A stretch of DNA of 64,000 bases from Haloechinothrix alba (GCF_900188115.1 NZ_FZNW01000009.1:62001-126000), one strand, 5' to 3'. Shown: positions 16,668-26,550, numbered from the stretch's first letter. Notes: generated from the letters alone by a model not told the origin. Translations and numbers: made by a program.

Positions 16668-19600
16668 ATGACGGAGACCGTGGGAGTCGCAGCGAAGTCG
16701 GGCCGGTCCGGCAAGGGCAAGGGCTCAACGAAGGGGGAAGGCCGCGGACTCCGGGTGGAGCGCGTATTCACCACCGAGGGCGTGCATCCGTATGACGAGG
16801 TCACCTGGGAACGCCGCGATGTCGTGATGACGAACTGGCGGGACGGCACGGTGAACTTCGAACAGCGCGGTGTCGAGTTCCCCGACTTCTGGTCGATGAA
16901 CGCCACCAACATCGTGGTGAGCAAGTACTTCCGGGGCGCGCAGGGCACCGCGGAACGGGAGAACAGTCTCCGTCAGCTCATCGACAGGGTGGTCAAGGCC
17001 TACACCGACGCGGGCGTCGAGCACGGTTACTTCACGACCGACGCCGACGCCGAGGTCTTCGCGCACGAGCTCACCTGGATGTTGCTGCACCAGTACTTCA
17101 GCTTCAACTCGCCCGTGTGGTTCAACGTCGGAACGGCCTCCAGCCAGCAGGTTTCGGCGTGCCAGCCTTATGATGCTTTGGTGAGTACCCCCGCTGGGAT
17201 GGTGCCCATCGGTGACCTGGTGACGCAGGACGCCGTCGGCGAGAAGGTGTTCGACGCGCACGGCGTGACCAGGATCCTGGCGACCAAGTTCAATGGCAGG
17301 AAGGACGTTCTACGTCTGCACACCAAGGCGGGACATGCGCTGGACGTGACGGCCGACCACCTGGTGTGGCGAGCGAACTCGACTGCAGGGTCTGGGCGTT
17401 TCGTGCCGGCCGGAGAGCTCCGCGAGGGCGACAAGCTCGAGTGGCGCCGGCGGACGTCCTTCGGGGAAGCTGAGATCACGTCGCGGGCGATCGCGGAGGC
17501 TGCGCTCGCCGGTTGGCTGCAGTCCGATGGCTTCGTCGGTCAGTACGACGGGACCAACAGCTCGTTGACCATCGAAGCCATGACCGTCAACGATGCCGAG
17601 CGCGATTGGGTAACGGCGGCCCTCGACGGCGTCTTTCCCAGCGTTCATCGCAAGGAGCGGAAGGTCGACACAAGGGACGCGAGCCTCGACTGCCGCCGTA
17701 TCCGGCTATACGGCAATGAGCTCGAGGAGTTCGTGGAGAAGTGGAATCTGCGGGCGCGGGGTATCGACATCGCCGCGCCCGCTGCCATGTTCACGGCACC
17801 GCTCCCGGTAGTCGCCGCCTACCTACGGAGTCTCTTCCAGGCCGAGGGGTATGTCTCGGCACGGCAACGTTCCACCATGGTCGGCCTCTACATGATCAGC
17901 GAGCCCCTGATCAGAGACGTTCAGCAACTACTCGCACGGTTCGGCATTTTTGCTCGAGTTCGTCGCAAGACAGAGAAGCGCTCCGATCGGCACGATACCT
18001 GGGGTATTCAGATCCAGAACGCCGGTGATCGGCGCACGTTCGCCGACGAAATCGGCTTCATCGACCCGATCAAGGCGGACAAGCTCGAGCGGTCCTTCGA
18101 GCAACCGGGGCGGGCTGCCCGGGATCTGAAGCGCTTGGAGATCGAACGCATCGAGTCGCGGGGCGCCATGGATGTCTACGATATTCAAACGGAATCCGGC
18201 GAGTACCTCTCGAGCAACCTCCGCGTACACAATTGCTTCATCCTGTCGGTCGACGACACGATGGAGTCGATCCTGAACTGGTACCGCGAGGAAGGCCTGA
18301 TCTTCAAGGGTGGCTCGGGGGCCGGCCTGAACCTGTCGCGCATCCGTTCGTCCCAGGAGCTGCTGCACTCCGGCGGAACCGCATCCGGTCCGGTGTCGTT
18401 CATGCGGGGCGCGGACGCCTCGGCGGGGACGATCAAGTCCGGTGGCGCCACTCGCCGCGCCGCGAAGATGGTCGTGCTCGATGTCGACCATCCGGATATC
18501 GAGGAGTTCGTGCACACCAAGTCGAGGGAGGAGCACAAGATCCGTGCGTTGCGCGACGCGGGCTTCGACATGGACTTGGGTGGCACCGACATCAGCTCGG
18601 TCCAGTACCAGAACGCGAACAACTCCGTTCGGGTCTCGGACGAGTTCATGCAGGCTGTGTCGTCGCGTACGAAGTTCGGGCTGCGCGCCCGCACCACCGG
18701 TGAGGTGATCGACGAGACCGATGCCGGCTCGCTGTTCCGCTCGATGGCGCAGGCGGCGTGGGAGTGCGCCGACCCGGGGTTGCAGTACGACGACACCATC
18801 AACGACTGGCACACCTGCCCGGAGTCGGGACGGATCACGGCGTCCAACCCGTGTTCGGAGTACATGCATCTGGACAACTCGAGCTGCAACCTGGCCTCGC
18901 TCAACCTGATGAAGTTCCTTTCCGAGGACGGCACGTTCAACTCGGAGCTGTTCGTCAAGGCGGTGGAGCTGGTCATCACCGCCATGGACATCTCGATCTG
19001 CTTCGCGGACTTTCCCACCGAGGCCATCGGCGACACGACGCGCAAGTACCGGCAGCTCGGGATCGGCTACGCAAACCTCGGTGCGTTGCTGATGGCGACG
19101 GGGCACGCCTACGACTCGGAGGACGGCCGGGCATTGGCCGCGGGGATCACCTCGCTGATGACCGCGGTGTCCTACCGCCGTTCGGCTGAGCTGGCCGGAG
19201 TCGTCGGCCCGTACGAGGGCTACGCGCGCAACAGTGAGGCGCACCAGCGGGTGATGCGTAAGCACGCCGCCGCCAACGACGCCATCCGTGCCAGGGACAG
19301 CAACGACGTCGCCGTGCGGCGCGTGGCCACGGCCGAGTGGCAGCGCGGCATCGAGCTGGGTGTGCAGCACGGCTGGCGCAACTCGCAGGCCAGCGTGCTC
19401 GCGCCGACCGGAACGATCGGCTTCATGATGGACTGCGACACCACCGGCGTGGAGCCCGACTTCTCGCTGGTGAAGTTCAAGAAGCTGGTCGGTGGCGGGT
19501 CCATGCAGATCGTCAACCGGTCGATCCCGCGTGCCCTGCACTCGCTGGGATACCAGGAGGAGCAGGCCGAGGCGATCGTGGAGTACATCGCCGAGCACGG

Positions 19601-20666
19601 CCACGTGATCGACGCACCCGGGCTGCGGGCGGAGCACTACCCGGTGTTCGACTGCGCTATCGGTGAGCGGGCGATCTCCCCGATGGGTCACGTGCGGATG
19701 ATGGCCGCCGTCCAGCCGTTCCTGTCCGGTGCGATCTCCAAGACGGTGAACATGCCCGAGGAAGCGACGGTCGAGGACGTCGAGGAGATCTACTACCAGG
19801 GCTGGCAGCTCGGCTTGAAGGCGCTGGCGATCTACCGGGACAACTGCAAGGTCGGCCAGCCGCTGTCCACGGGCAACAGCGACGCCGCCAAGGACGAGGC
19901 GAAGAACCGGGAGGATGCCGCCGTGGGCGGCGCGCAGCAGGAGCCGGTGGTGGAGTACCGGCCGGTCCGCAAGCGACTACCGAAGAAGCGTCCGAGCCAG
20001 ACGGTGTCTTTCACGGTCGGCGGTGCGGAGGGCTACCTGCACGCCGGCGAGTACCCGGACGACGGTCTCGGCGAGATCTTCGTCAAGCTCGGCAAGCAGG
20101 GATCCACGCTGGCCGGTGTGATGGACGCCTTCTCGATGTCGATCTCGGTCGGGCTGCAGTACGGCATCCCGCTGGAGTTCTACGTGAGCAAGTTCCAGAA
20201 CCTGCGTTTCGAGCCGGCGGGGATGACCGACGATCCGGATATCCGGATCGCGACCAGCGTGCTCGACTACCTGTTCCGCAGGCTGGCGCTGGACTACCTC
20301 CCGTACGAGAAGCGGGAACAGCTCGGCATCTTCACCGCGGCCGAGCGAACCGCCGCTGTGGCCGAGCAGTACGGCGAGTCGGGCTCCTCCGAGGACGACG
20401 TCGATATGGACGCCCTGCGCAGCAGCGTCGACGCCAACACGATCGACAGTGGGGCGCGCGACACGGACGACGAACCCGCGGCGCCTGCTTCGTCCATGGA
20501 CGACGACCAGCAGACTCCGGAGGCGCACACCACGACCGAGCTGCTGGAGGCCCGGCTCGGTAAGGCAGCGGACGCACCGCTCTGCATGACCTGCGGGACC
20601 AAGATGCGCCCTGCCGGATCGTGCTACGCCTGCGAGGGCTGCGGAGCGACCTCCGGTTGCAGCTGA
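16668..20666 (+). CDS. nrdJ: Adenosylcobalamin-dependent ribonucleotide reductase (class II), intein-containing precursor
   Basis: Reduces ribonucleotides to deoxyribonucleotides using coenzyme B12. The precursor is 1332 aa and the spliced enzyme would be about 974 aa. The N-extein runs to VSA164, the intein occupies 165-522, and the C-extein resumes CFILSVDDTMESIL. The thiyl-radical cysteine is Cys729 of the precursor in SNPCSEYMHLD; NSSCNLASLN carries the second redox cysteine. The cysteine-rich tail (CMTCGTKMRPAGSCYACEGC) is the usual shuttle/zinc region. ATG 16668 has GAGGGAG upstream; a GTG lies one codon earlier. Linked to nrdR. Confidence 0.95.
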   Translation: MTETVGVAAKSGRSGKGKGSTKGEGRGLRVERVFTTEGVHPYDEVTWERRDVVMTNWRDGTVNFEQRGVEFPDFWSMNATNIVVSKYFRGAQGTAERENSLRQLIDRVVKAYTDAGVEHGYFTTDADAEVFAHELTWMLLHQYFSFNSPVWFNVGTASSQQVSACQPYDALVSTPAGMVPIGDLVTQDAVGEKVFDAHGVTRILATKFNGRKDVLRLHTKAGHALDVTADHLVWRANSTAGSGRFVPAGELREGDKLEWRRRTSFGEAEITSRAIAEAALAGWLQSDGFVGQYDGTNSSLTIEAMTVNDAERDWVTAALDGVFPSVHRKERKVDTRDASLDCRRIRLYGNELEEFVEKWNLRARGIDIAAPAAMFTAPLPVVAAYLRSLFQAEGYVSARQRSTMVGLYMISEPLIRDVQQLLARFGIFARVRRKTEKRSDRHDTWGIQIQNAGDRRTFADEIGFIDPIKADKLERSFEQPGRAARDLKRLEIERIESRGAMDVYDIQTESGEYLSSNLRVHNCFILSVDDTMESILNWYREEGLIFKGGSGAGLNLSRIRSSQELLHSGGTASGPVSFMRGADASAGTIKSGGATRRAAKMVVLDVDHPDIEEFVHTKSREEHKIRALRDAGFDMDLGGTDISSVQYQNANNSVRVSDEFMQAVSSRTKFGLRARTTGEVIDETDAGSLFRSMAQAAWECADPGLQYDDTINDWHTCPESGRITASNPCSEYMHLDNSSCNLASLNLMKFLSEDGTFNSELFVKAVELVITAMDISICFADFPTEAIGDTTRKYRQLGIGYANLGALLMATGHAYDSEDGRALAAGITSLMTAVSYRRSAELAGVVGPYEGYARNSEAHQRVMRKHAAANDAIRARDSNDVAVRRVATAEWQRGIELGVQHGWRNSQASVLAPTGTIGFMMDCDTTGVEPDFSLVKFKKLVGGGSMQIVNRSIPRALHSLGYQEEQAEAIVEYIAEHGHVIDAPGLRAEHYPVFDCAIGERAISPMGHVRMMAAVQPFLSGAISKTVNMPEEATVEDVEEIYYQGWQLGLKALAIYRDNCKVGQPLSTGNSDAAKDEAKNREDAAVGGAQQEPVVEYRPVRKRLPKKRPSQTVSFTVGGAEGYLHAGEYPDDGLGEIFVKLGKQGSTLAGVMDAFSMSISVGLQYGIPLEFYVSKFQNLRFEPAGMTDDPDIRIATSVLDYLFRRLALDYLPYEKREQLGIFTAAERTAAVAEQYGESGSSEDDVDMDALRSSVDANTIDSGARDTDDEPAAPASSMDDDQQTPEAHTTTELLEARLGKAADAPLCMTCGTKMRPAGSCYACEGCGATSGCS
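17160..18233 (+). mobile_element. In-frame intein with LAGLIDADG homing-endonuclease domain in NrdJ
   Basis: 358 codons, from Cys165 (SA|CQPYDALVSTPAGM) to Asn522 (NLRVHN|CFIL). Block A is at the N-terminus; block B contains LDVTADHLVW (TxxH); block C LAGWLQSDGFV and block E LRSLFQAEGYV are the two dodecapeptide endonuclease motifs; blocks F/G are VYDIQTESGEY and NLRVHN. The residue after it is Cys, as needed for splicing. The nucleotide sequence is visibly less GC-rich than the exteins, consistent with horizontal gain. All catalytic splice residues appear present, so splicing is expected. Confidence 0.95.
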
Positions 20667-20688
20667 CCGGCGCGTAGCGCGGACGTGC

Positions 20689-20720
20689 CGCGGGGGCGAG
20701 CCGGTCCGCTCGCCCCCGCG
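20689..20720. terminator. Terminator hairpin after nrdJ
   Basis: Perfect 13-bp GC-rich stem (CGCGGGGGCGAGC / GCTCGCCCCCGCG) with a 6-nt loop, starting 22 bp after the nrdJ stop. Confidence 0.75.
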
Positions 20721-20875
20721 TACGGCACGCGTCGCACGGGTTACTGGCCGGTAGATCTGCTCCGTACGGGCTACCGGCGGGTAGGTTGACCCTCCGGTGT
20801 CTTCCGCGGACGTCGATGAGCGGGTTACTCTACAGGGTGCTGCTGTGAGGCCCGTCATGCGAGGGAAGGAACTCG

Positions 20876-21304
20876 ATGCGTATCGCCGATGTGCTCCGCG
20901 CCAAGGGGCACGAAGTCGCCACCATCAGCCCGGACACCACGGTGTCCGAGTTGCTCTCCGTGCTCGCCCAGCGCAACATCGGCGCCATGGTCGTGCTCGG
21001 TGAGGAGGCTGTGGTCGGCATCGTGTCGGAGCGAGATGTCGTCCGCCGTATGCACGAGCGCGGCGCCGCACTGCTCGACGCCCCGGTCTCGGAGATCATG
21101 ACGGCCATGGTCGCCACCTGCACCCCCGACGACACCGTCGACGATCTCACGCAAGTCATGACGACTCGCCGGATCAGGCACGTCCCGGTCATCAGCAACG
21201 GTGAGCTCAGCGGCATCGTCAGCATCGGTGACGTGGTCAAGAGCAGGATGGACGAGCTTCAACACACCAAGGAGCAGCTCGAGGCCTACATCGTGCAGGG
21301 TTGA
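20876..21304 (+). CDS. CBS-domain pair protein
   Basis: 142 aa made of two CBS motifs: residues about 1-60 (ADVLRAKGHEVATISPDTTV ... GIVSERDVVRRM) and about 70-130 (SEIMTAMVATCTPDDTVDDL ... LSGIVSIGDVVKSRM). Such small proteins bind adenine nucleotides and act as energy sensors, but the partner is unknown. It stands alone after the nrdJ terminator, so it probably has its own promoter. ATG 20876 has GAGGGAAGGA upstream. Confidence 0.9.
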   Translation: MRIADVLRAKGHEVATISPDTTVSELLSVLAQRNIGAMVVLGEEAVVGIVSERDVVRRMHERGAALLDAPVSEIMTAMVATCTPDDTVDDLTQVMTTRRIRHVPVISNGELSGIVSIGDVVKSRMDELQHTKEQLEAYIVQG

Positions 21305-21423
21305 TGGTTCGCAAGGCGAACGTAGCGGGTGCTGGTCCCCGGAGGTTGTGCACACCGGCCACATCCGTCCACCGATTCGGCTGACCGCCGCACGGCGCGG
21401 GCTTCACCGCGCACCGTGGGGGT

Positions 21424-22524
21424 ATGACCAACGAATCGGAATCGGCGGACACCTCCGCCAAGCGGCCCGTCGTCCGCGTGCGAGGCATCGCGGAGCTGCT
21501 CGCTTCGCTGCCCCAGATCCTGGGATTCCGGCCCGCGGAGTCGGTGATCCTGCTCGCCGACATTCATCCGGGCAGCCGCAAGTACGGTCCCGTCATCCGC
21601 GCCGACCTGCCGGCCGCAGGTGACGAACGAGCGCTGGCCTGCCAGTTGGCCGCGGCGGTCTCGCGTTCCCGCGCCATATCGGTGACTACTGCCGTCCTCG
21701 GTGAGCTCACCGGTGGCGGCGACGCCGAGCGGCACGACCTGCCGTGGCGGGCTCTGGTCGAGGCGATCGGTCGTGAGCTGCGGGAGCGCGGGATCGACCA
21801 TGCCGCCGCGGTGTGGGCGCCATGTATCGCGGGCGGCGTCGGCTGGCGCAGCTACCAAGACGCGCGACTCGGTGGCGTCCTTCCGGAGCCGGAGAGCACC
21901 GTGGCTGCTGCTCGCGCTGTCGAGTCCGGCCTGGTGACCTTCCGGAGCAGGGAGGATCTCCGGGAGCTCGTCGAGCCGGACAGCAGCTCGCAGGGGCGCG
22001 CTCGGGCCGAAGTGGTCGCCGAACGCATCCGCGCACGAAGGGCCGCGCGTACCGGACCGTGCTCACCCGAGAACGCCCGAGCGGTAGTGGCGGACGCGCT
22101 GGGCAGGTCGCTCGGCGGGGACCTCGCGTTCACCGACGACGAGCTGGCCGAGCTCGCCCTCGCGCTGTCCGACCGCGACGTGCGGGACTCGTTCCTGGCC
22201 GCCGCCGCGCCGGAACGCCGGGAACTCGCGCGTGCTGCCGCGCGGTTGTGGCAGCTGCTGTGCAGGACACTACCGGCTCCGGAACGGGCGCAGGCTGCCG
22301 CTCTCGCGGGTTACGCGGCCTACGCGAGCGGGGAGGGTGCCCTTGCCAGGATGGCCCTGGAGGTGGCGCTCGATACGGACCCCTCGCATGTGCTGGCCGC
22401 ACTGCTGATGCGGGCGCTCGGTGGGGGCATCGAGCCACGCACCATCCGCCGGATCGCCCGCGGCCGGGATGAGCTCGACCGGCTGCTCCCGCACGTGGAG
22501 CCGGATCAGCAGGAGCCTCCGTAG
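21424..22524 (+). CDS. DUF4192 family protein
   Basis: 366 aa, cytoplasmic, alanine- and arginine-rich, with no signal peptide or membrane helix. The N-terminal IAELLASLPQILGFRPAES and SVILLADI segments and the C-terminal TPR-like region (ALAGYAAYASGEGALARMAL) are characteristic of DUF4192, an actinobacterial family of unknown function. It converges with galE, with only 22 bp between the stops and no obvious hairpin. Confidence 0.85.
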   Translation: MTNESESADTSAKRPVVRVRGIAELLASLPQILGFRPAESVILLADIHPGSRKYGPVIRADLPAAGDERALACQLAAAVSRSRAISVTTAVLGELTGGGDAERHDLPWRALVEAIGRELRERGIDHAAAVWAPCIAGGVGWRSYQDARLGGVLPEPESTVAAARAVESGLVTFRSREDLRELVEPDSSSQGRARAEVVAERIRARRAARTGPCSPENARAVVADALGRSLGGDLAFTDDELAELALALSDRDVRDSFLAAAAPERRELARAAARLWQLLCRTLPAPERAQAAALAGYAAYASGEGALARMALEVALDTDPSHVLAALLMRALGGGIEPRTIRRIARGRDELDRLLPHVEPDQQEPP

Positions 22525-22546
22525 CACCACGAGTACGCGCGGACGG

Positions 22547-23557
22547 TCACGGCGAGGGGGAACGCCCGTATGCGGCGTGGCCGTCGCGGGCGAAGGCCCA
22601 CGCGTCGTTGACGATGTCGCTGAGGTCGGGCCGTTCCGGCTTCCACCCGAGCTCCGTGCGCGCGCGCTCACCGGCGGCGACCAGCACAGCCGGGTCGCCC
22701 TCCCGGCGCGCGGCGGTCACACTCGGGATGTGCTGCCCGGTCACCTCGCGGCAGGTATCGATCACCTCGCGCACGGAGAACCCGGCTCCGTTGCCGAGGT
22801 TGTAGATGCGGTGTTCCCCGGCGGCCACGCGGTGCAGTGCCCGCAGGTGCGCGTCGGCAAGGTCGGCGACGTGGATGTAGTCGCGTACCGCGGTGCCGTC
22901 CTCCGTCGGGTAGTCGTCGCCGTAGATCTGTACCCGGTCGCGCTCTCCCGCAGCCACCTGAAGAACGATCGGGATGAGGTGGGTTTCGACGCTGTGACGT
23001 TCCCCCCAGTACAGATGGGCGCCCGCTACGTTGAAGTAGCGCAGGCTCACCGCGGCCAGCCCGTACGCCTGTGCATACGTGGTGATGGCGTGGTCGATGG
23101 CGAGCTTGGTGAACCCGTAGGTGTTGGTCGGCTCCGTCGGTGCCGACTCGGGGATGGGCGTGCGATCCGGGTTCCCGTAGGTGGCCGCCGTCGAGGAGAA
23201 CACCAGCCGCGGGATGCCGTGCCTGCACATTGCGTCGAGCAGTCGTAACGACGTCGTGACGTTGCCGTGCCAGTACGAAGCGGGCTCGGCCACGGACTCG
23301 GCGACCAGGGACTTGGCCGCGAAGTGCAGTACCCCGTCGAACCCCTCCGCGAGCAGGGAGCAGGCGACCTCGGCCGCGTCCCCGTGCACGAAACGCGCGC
23401 CTGCGGGAACGGCGTCCCGGTGTCCGGTGGACAGGTCGTCGACGACGGTGACGTCGTGCCCCTCCTCCAGCAGGCGTGCGGCGCACACGCTGCCGACGTA
23501 GCCCGCACCGCCGGTCACCAGGAACTTGCCTGCAGGGGAGTGGTTGCCGGTCGCCAT
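22547..23557 (-). CDS. galE: UDP-glucose 4-epimerase GalE
   Basis: Interconverts UDP-glucose and UDP-galactose, supplying galactose for the arabinogalactan-type wall. 336 aa, SDR fold. The NAD motif GGAGYVGS follows the start, then [14 protein letters not shown]; the catalytic YxxxK appears in [14 protein letters not shown] with the catalytic Ser/Thr in [10 protein letters not shown]; substrate-binding RYFNVAGAH and [13 protein letters not shown] are present. It lies 18 bp downstream of ideR on the same strand, an arrangement also known in corynebacteria (dtxR-galE). Confidence 0.95.
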   Translation of the reverse strand: MATGNHSPAGKFLVTGGAGYVGSVCAARLLEEGHDVTVVDDLSTGHRDAVPAGARFVHGDAAEVACSLLAEGFDGVLHFAAKSLVAESVAEPASYWHGNVTTSLRLLDAMCRHGIPRLVFSSTAATYGNPDRTPIPESAPTEPTNTYGFTKLAIDHAITTYAQAYGLAAVSLRYFNVAGAHLYWGERHSVETHLIPIVLQVAAGERDRVQIYGDDYPTEDGTAVRDYIHVADLADAHLRALHRVAAGEHRIYNLGNGAGFSVREVIDTCREVTGQHIPSVTAARREGDPAVLVAAGERARTELGWKPERPDLSDIVNDAWAFARDGHAAYGRSPSP

Positions 23558-23575
23558 ACCGCTGTGCCTGGCCGA

Positions 23576-24271
23576 CTACTGCACAGTCGCGAGGATCGCG
23601 TGGAGCACGTCGGCGGGCACGTCGACCGACTCGCCGCCGCCGCTGATCGTGATCTTGGAATCGGCGCCGGTTGCCCGCGCGATCTGCACCGTGCCTTCCG
23701 GCGACAGCCCGACCGACCGCAGGGTCGTCATCAGGTCCTCATCCATCTGCACGTGCTCGGCGATCCGCTTGATGGTGACCGTGCCGCCGCCGGCACGGGC
23801 CAGGTCGTCGAGGCGCACCAGGTTGGGCTCGGCCGGTGGAGCCGGTTCTCCCGCACCGAGCTTGTCCAAGCCGGGGATCGGGTTGCCGTACGGCGAGGTC
23901 GTGGGGTTGTCGAGTAGCCGCACCAGCTTGTGCTCGACGGCCTCGCTCATCACGTGCTCCCACCGGCACGCCTCGTTGTGCACGTGCTCCCATTCCAACC
24001 CGATCACGTCCACGAGCAGCAGCTCGGCCAGCCGGTGCTTGCGCATCACGGCGATGGCGAGCTCGCGTCCGTGGTCGGTCAGCTCGAGATGACGATCTCC
24101 GGCCACCACCACGAGGTTGTCGCGTTCCATCCGCGCGACCGTCTGGCTCACCGTGGGGCCGCTCTGGTCGAGGCGCTCCGCGATCCGCGCCCTCAATGGC
24201 ACGACACCCTCTTCCTCCAGCTCGAAGATGGTGCGCAGGTACATCTCCGTGGTGTCGATGAGATCGTTCAC
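23576..24271 (-). CDS. ideR: Iron-dependent transcriptional regulator IdeR/DtxR
   Basis: Fe(II)-activated repressor of iron acquisition genes. 231 aa. The N-terminal winged helix includes ARIAERLDQSGPTVSQTVARM; metal-site residues are visible as Met10 (DTTEMYLRT), the HRLAELLL His/Glu pair and Cys in HNEACRWEHVMS; the C-terminal SH3-like FeoA domain (TVTIKRIAEHVQMDEDLM) follows a proline-rich linker. galE is directly downstream. No IdeR box was recognised in this window. Confidence 0.95.
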   Translation of the reverse strand: MNDLIDTTEMYLRTIFELEEEGVVPLRARIAERLDQSGPTVSQTVARMERDNLVVVAGDRHLELTDHGRELAIAVMRKHRLAELLLVDVIGLEWEHVHNEACRWEHVMSEAVEHKLVRLLDNPTTSPYGNPIPGLDKLGAGEPAPPAEPNLVRLDDLARAGGGTVTIKRIAEHVQMDEDLMTTLRSVGLSPEGTVQIARATGADSKITISGGGESVDVPADVLHAILATVQ

Positions 24272-24466
24272 TGTTTGTCCTTAGTCGGGTGGGAAGGGGT
24301 CGGGCGCGCGATCGGCGCGTATGAATCCCTATCATTCGCCAACGACCTCATCGTAGCTACCGTGCGCGGGCGGCACGTGCGCGCGTGGGTGATGTGCGGC
24401 CGGCGCGCGTCGTGGCACGCGCGCGTGGGTAGCCGGCGACGGGACCTCCTCGGGCAGAATGTGCGT

Positions 24467-25309
24467 ATGGGCCCACTGATCGGCACCGAGAAGCTCGCGG
24501 CGATGCTCGAGGGGCCTGCCCCGCCGGTGGTACTGGACGTGCGCTGGCGGCTGGCGGGCCCGCCGGGCGCGGAGTCGTATGCCGACGGACACCTGCCCGG
24601 AGCCGTGTTCATCGACGTCGACACCGAGCTGGCGGGCGCGCCGGGGGAGGCGGGCAGGCACCCGCTGCCGGAGCCGGCCCGGCTGGAGCGGACGCTGCGT
24701 GCGGCCGGGGTGACCGGCCACCGAGCGGTGGTCGCCTATGACGACGCGGACGGTTCGGTGGCCGCCAGGGCGTGGTGGCTGCTGCGCTGGGCCGGGCACA
24801 CCGATGTGGCGGTGCTGGACGGTGGCTACGCGGCATGGGTGGCCGAGGGACGCCCGGTGACGACCACGGTGCCGGACCCGCCGGAGGGCGACGTCGAGGT
24901 GCGACCGGGTGGGATGCCGGTGCTCGACGCCGACGAAGCAGCCCGGTGCGCGCGTGCAGGCACCCTCCTCGATGCCCGCGTCCCGGAACGCTACAGCGGG
25001 GACACCGAGCCGGTGGACCCGCGAGCCGGGCACATACCGGGAGCGATCAACGCCCCGTTCACCGCGCACACCGACGCGCGGCGGCGCTGGCGAGAGCCGG
25101 ATGATCTCGCGAGGTATTTCGCCGAGCTCGGCGTGCGGGCGGGCGCGCCGGTCGGTGCCTACTGTGGCTCGGGAATCACCGCGAGCGCGGCCGTGCTCGC
25201 ACTGGAAGTGGCGGGTTTCGAGCAGCAAGCCGGGCTGTATACCGGGTCCTGGTCGCACTGGAGCCGTGACCCGCGACGACCGGCCGCCACCGGCGAGCGG
25301 CCAGGTTGA
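24467..25309 (+). CDS. Thiosulfate/3-mercaptopyruvate sulfurtransferase (two-domain rhodanese)
   Basis: About 280 aa, two rhodanese domains. The N-terminal inactive domain has VVLDVRWRLAGPPG and GHLPGAVFIDVDTEL; the C-terminal domain has LLDARVPERYSGDTEPVDP, GHIPGAINAPF and the active-site loop YCGSGITAS with the catalytic cysteine. Moves sulfane sulfur from thiosulfate or mercaptopyruvate to a thiol acceptor. ATG 24467 lies 6 nt after a CAGAAT -10-like element; GTG 24461 is in frame too. It is the first gene of the block between ideR and sigB. Confidence 0.9.
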   Translation: MGPLIGTEKLAAMLEGPAPPVVLDVRWRLAGPPGAESYADGHLPGAVFIDVDTELAGAPGEAGRHPLPEPARLERTLRAAGVTGHRAVVAYDDADGSVAARAWWLLRWAGHTDVAVLDGGYAAWVAEGRPVTTTVPDPPEGDVEVRPGGMPVLDADEAARCARAGTLLDARVPERYSGDTEPVDPRAGHIPGAINAPFTAHTDARRRWREPDDLARYFAELGVRAGAPVGAYCGSGITASAAVLALEVAGFEQQAGLYTGSWSHWSRDPRRPAATGERPG

Positions 25310-25339
25310 TGATCTCGTGCGAGTGGATAGGGTGGGGCG

Positions 25340-26512
25340 ATGCACTCACCAGCGGTCGTGTGGCATTCCTCGCTGCTGTCCTACGACTTCGGGGCAGGTC
25401 ACCCGTTCAACCCGGTGCGGCTCGATCTGGCTGTCCGCCTCGCGCGCGAGCTGGGCGTGCTCGACGGGGTCTCGCTGCTGGTCCCGCAGGAAGCCGAAGA
25501 GCGTGACCTCGTGCGCGCGCACACCGCGAGCTATGTGGACGCGGTCAAGCGTGCCCCCGAGGTCGGGTTCGATGTGGGCCACGGTCTGGGAACCGGGGAC
25601 ACGCCTGTGTTCGCGAACATGCACTCGGCGGCCTCGCTGGTCGTCGGGTCGACGCTGCTCGCCGCGCGGCAGCTGGCCGAAGGCCGTGCCAAACGTGCCG
25701 TGAACATCGCGGGTGGCCTGCACCATGCGATGCACGACCACGCATCAGGGTTCTGCGTCTACAACGACTGCTCGGTCGCGATCTCGTGGTTGCTCGACAA
25801 CGGTTTCGACCGCATCGCCTACATCGACACCGACGTGCATCACGGCGACGGGGTACAGGCCGCCTTCTACGACGACCCCCGGGTGCTGACGATCTCGCTG
25901 CATCAACATCCGATGACGTTGTTCCCCGGAACAGGCTTTCCCGGCGATGTCGGCGGCAGCGGAGCCGAGGGCCGCGCGGTGAACGTCGCCCTGCCCCCAC
26001 GCACGCCGGACTCCGGCTGGCTGCGTGCCTTTCACGCGACCGTCCCCGGGCTGCTCGAGGAGTTCCGCCCGCAGGTGCTGCTCACCCAGTGCGGGGTGGA
26101 CTCGCACGACGAGGACCCGCTGGCGGAGCTGGCGCTGACGGTGGACGGGCACCGCCGGATCTACCAGGAGCTGCGCAGCCTGGCCGAGCAGTACGCCGAC
26201 GGGATGTGGCTGGCTGTCGGCGGTGGCGGGTACCAGCTGGTGCGGGTCGTCCCCCGGTCGTGGACGCACCTGATGGCCACCGTGCTCGACAGGGACATCG
26301 ACCCGCACACGCCGGTCCCACCGATCTGGATGGCATCGGTCGGCGAGGCAGCCCCGAACACCGACCTTCCGGTCACTATGGGAGACGGGGCTTCGGTCGA
26401 ATTCACTCCATGGGACGGCGTGAGCGAGGAACCCGTCGATACGGCTATCCGGGAGACGCGCAAGGCGGTCTACCCGCTGTACGGGCTGGATCCCAACGAC
26501 CCTCGTGACTGA
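25340..26512 (+). CDS. acuC: Acetoin utilization protein AcuC (class I HDAC-like deacetylase)
   Basis: Zinc-dependent lysine deacetylase. 390 aa. Catalytic and metal-binding motifs are intact: GGLHHAMHDHASGFCVYND (His-His pair), YIDTDVHHGDGVQ (Asp-x-His zinc ligands), QCGVDSHDEDPL (third Asp) and GGGGYQLVRVVPR near the end. In bacteria AcuC-type enzymes remove acetyl groups from acetyl-CoA synthetase. The next gene on the same strand encodes a lysine acetyltransferase of the matching kind, so the two probably form a reversible acetylation switch for acetate or propionate activation. Confidence 0.93.
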   Translation: MHSPAVVWHSSLLSYDFGAGHPFNPVRLDLAVRLARELGVLDGVSLLVPQEAEERDLVRAHTASYVDAVKRAPEVGFDVGHGLGTGDTPVFANMHSAASLVVGSTLLAARQLAEGRAKRAVNIAGGLHHAMHDHASGFCVYNDCSVAISWLLDNGFDRIAYIDTDVHHGDGVQAAFYDDPRVLTISLHQHPMTLFPGTGFPGDVGGSGAEGRAVNVALPPRTPDSGWLRAFHATVPGLLEEFRPQVLLTQCGVDSHDEDPLAELALTVDGHRRIYQELRSLAEQYADGMWLAVGGGGYQLVRVVPRSWTHLMATVLDRDIDPHTPVPPIWMASVGEAAPNTDLPVTMGDGASVEFTPWDGVSEEPVDTAIRETRKAVYPLYGLDPNDPRD

Positions 26513-26550
26513 GACCCGGAACAAGCTCTGCGGCGAGAGGGGTGGTTGAG

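Noticed and set aside
17928-19691. Long open frame (587 codons) on the minus strand opposite nrdJ
   Set aside because: It mirrors the high-GC codon bias of nrdJ, has H/R/V/D-rich shadow composition and no recognisable motif.
16668-20666. Frameshift or chimeric assembly in nrdJ because of the foreign middle section
   Set aside because: The foreign part is in frame, starts with Cys, ends with Asn before Cys and has all intein blocks, so it is an intein.
23558-24466. IdeR/DtxR operator near ideR-galE
   Set aside because: No TTAGGTTAG-CTAACCTAA-like sequence in the flanking DNA.
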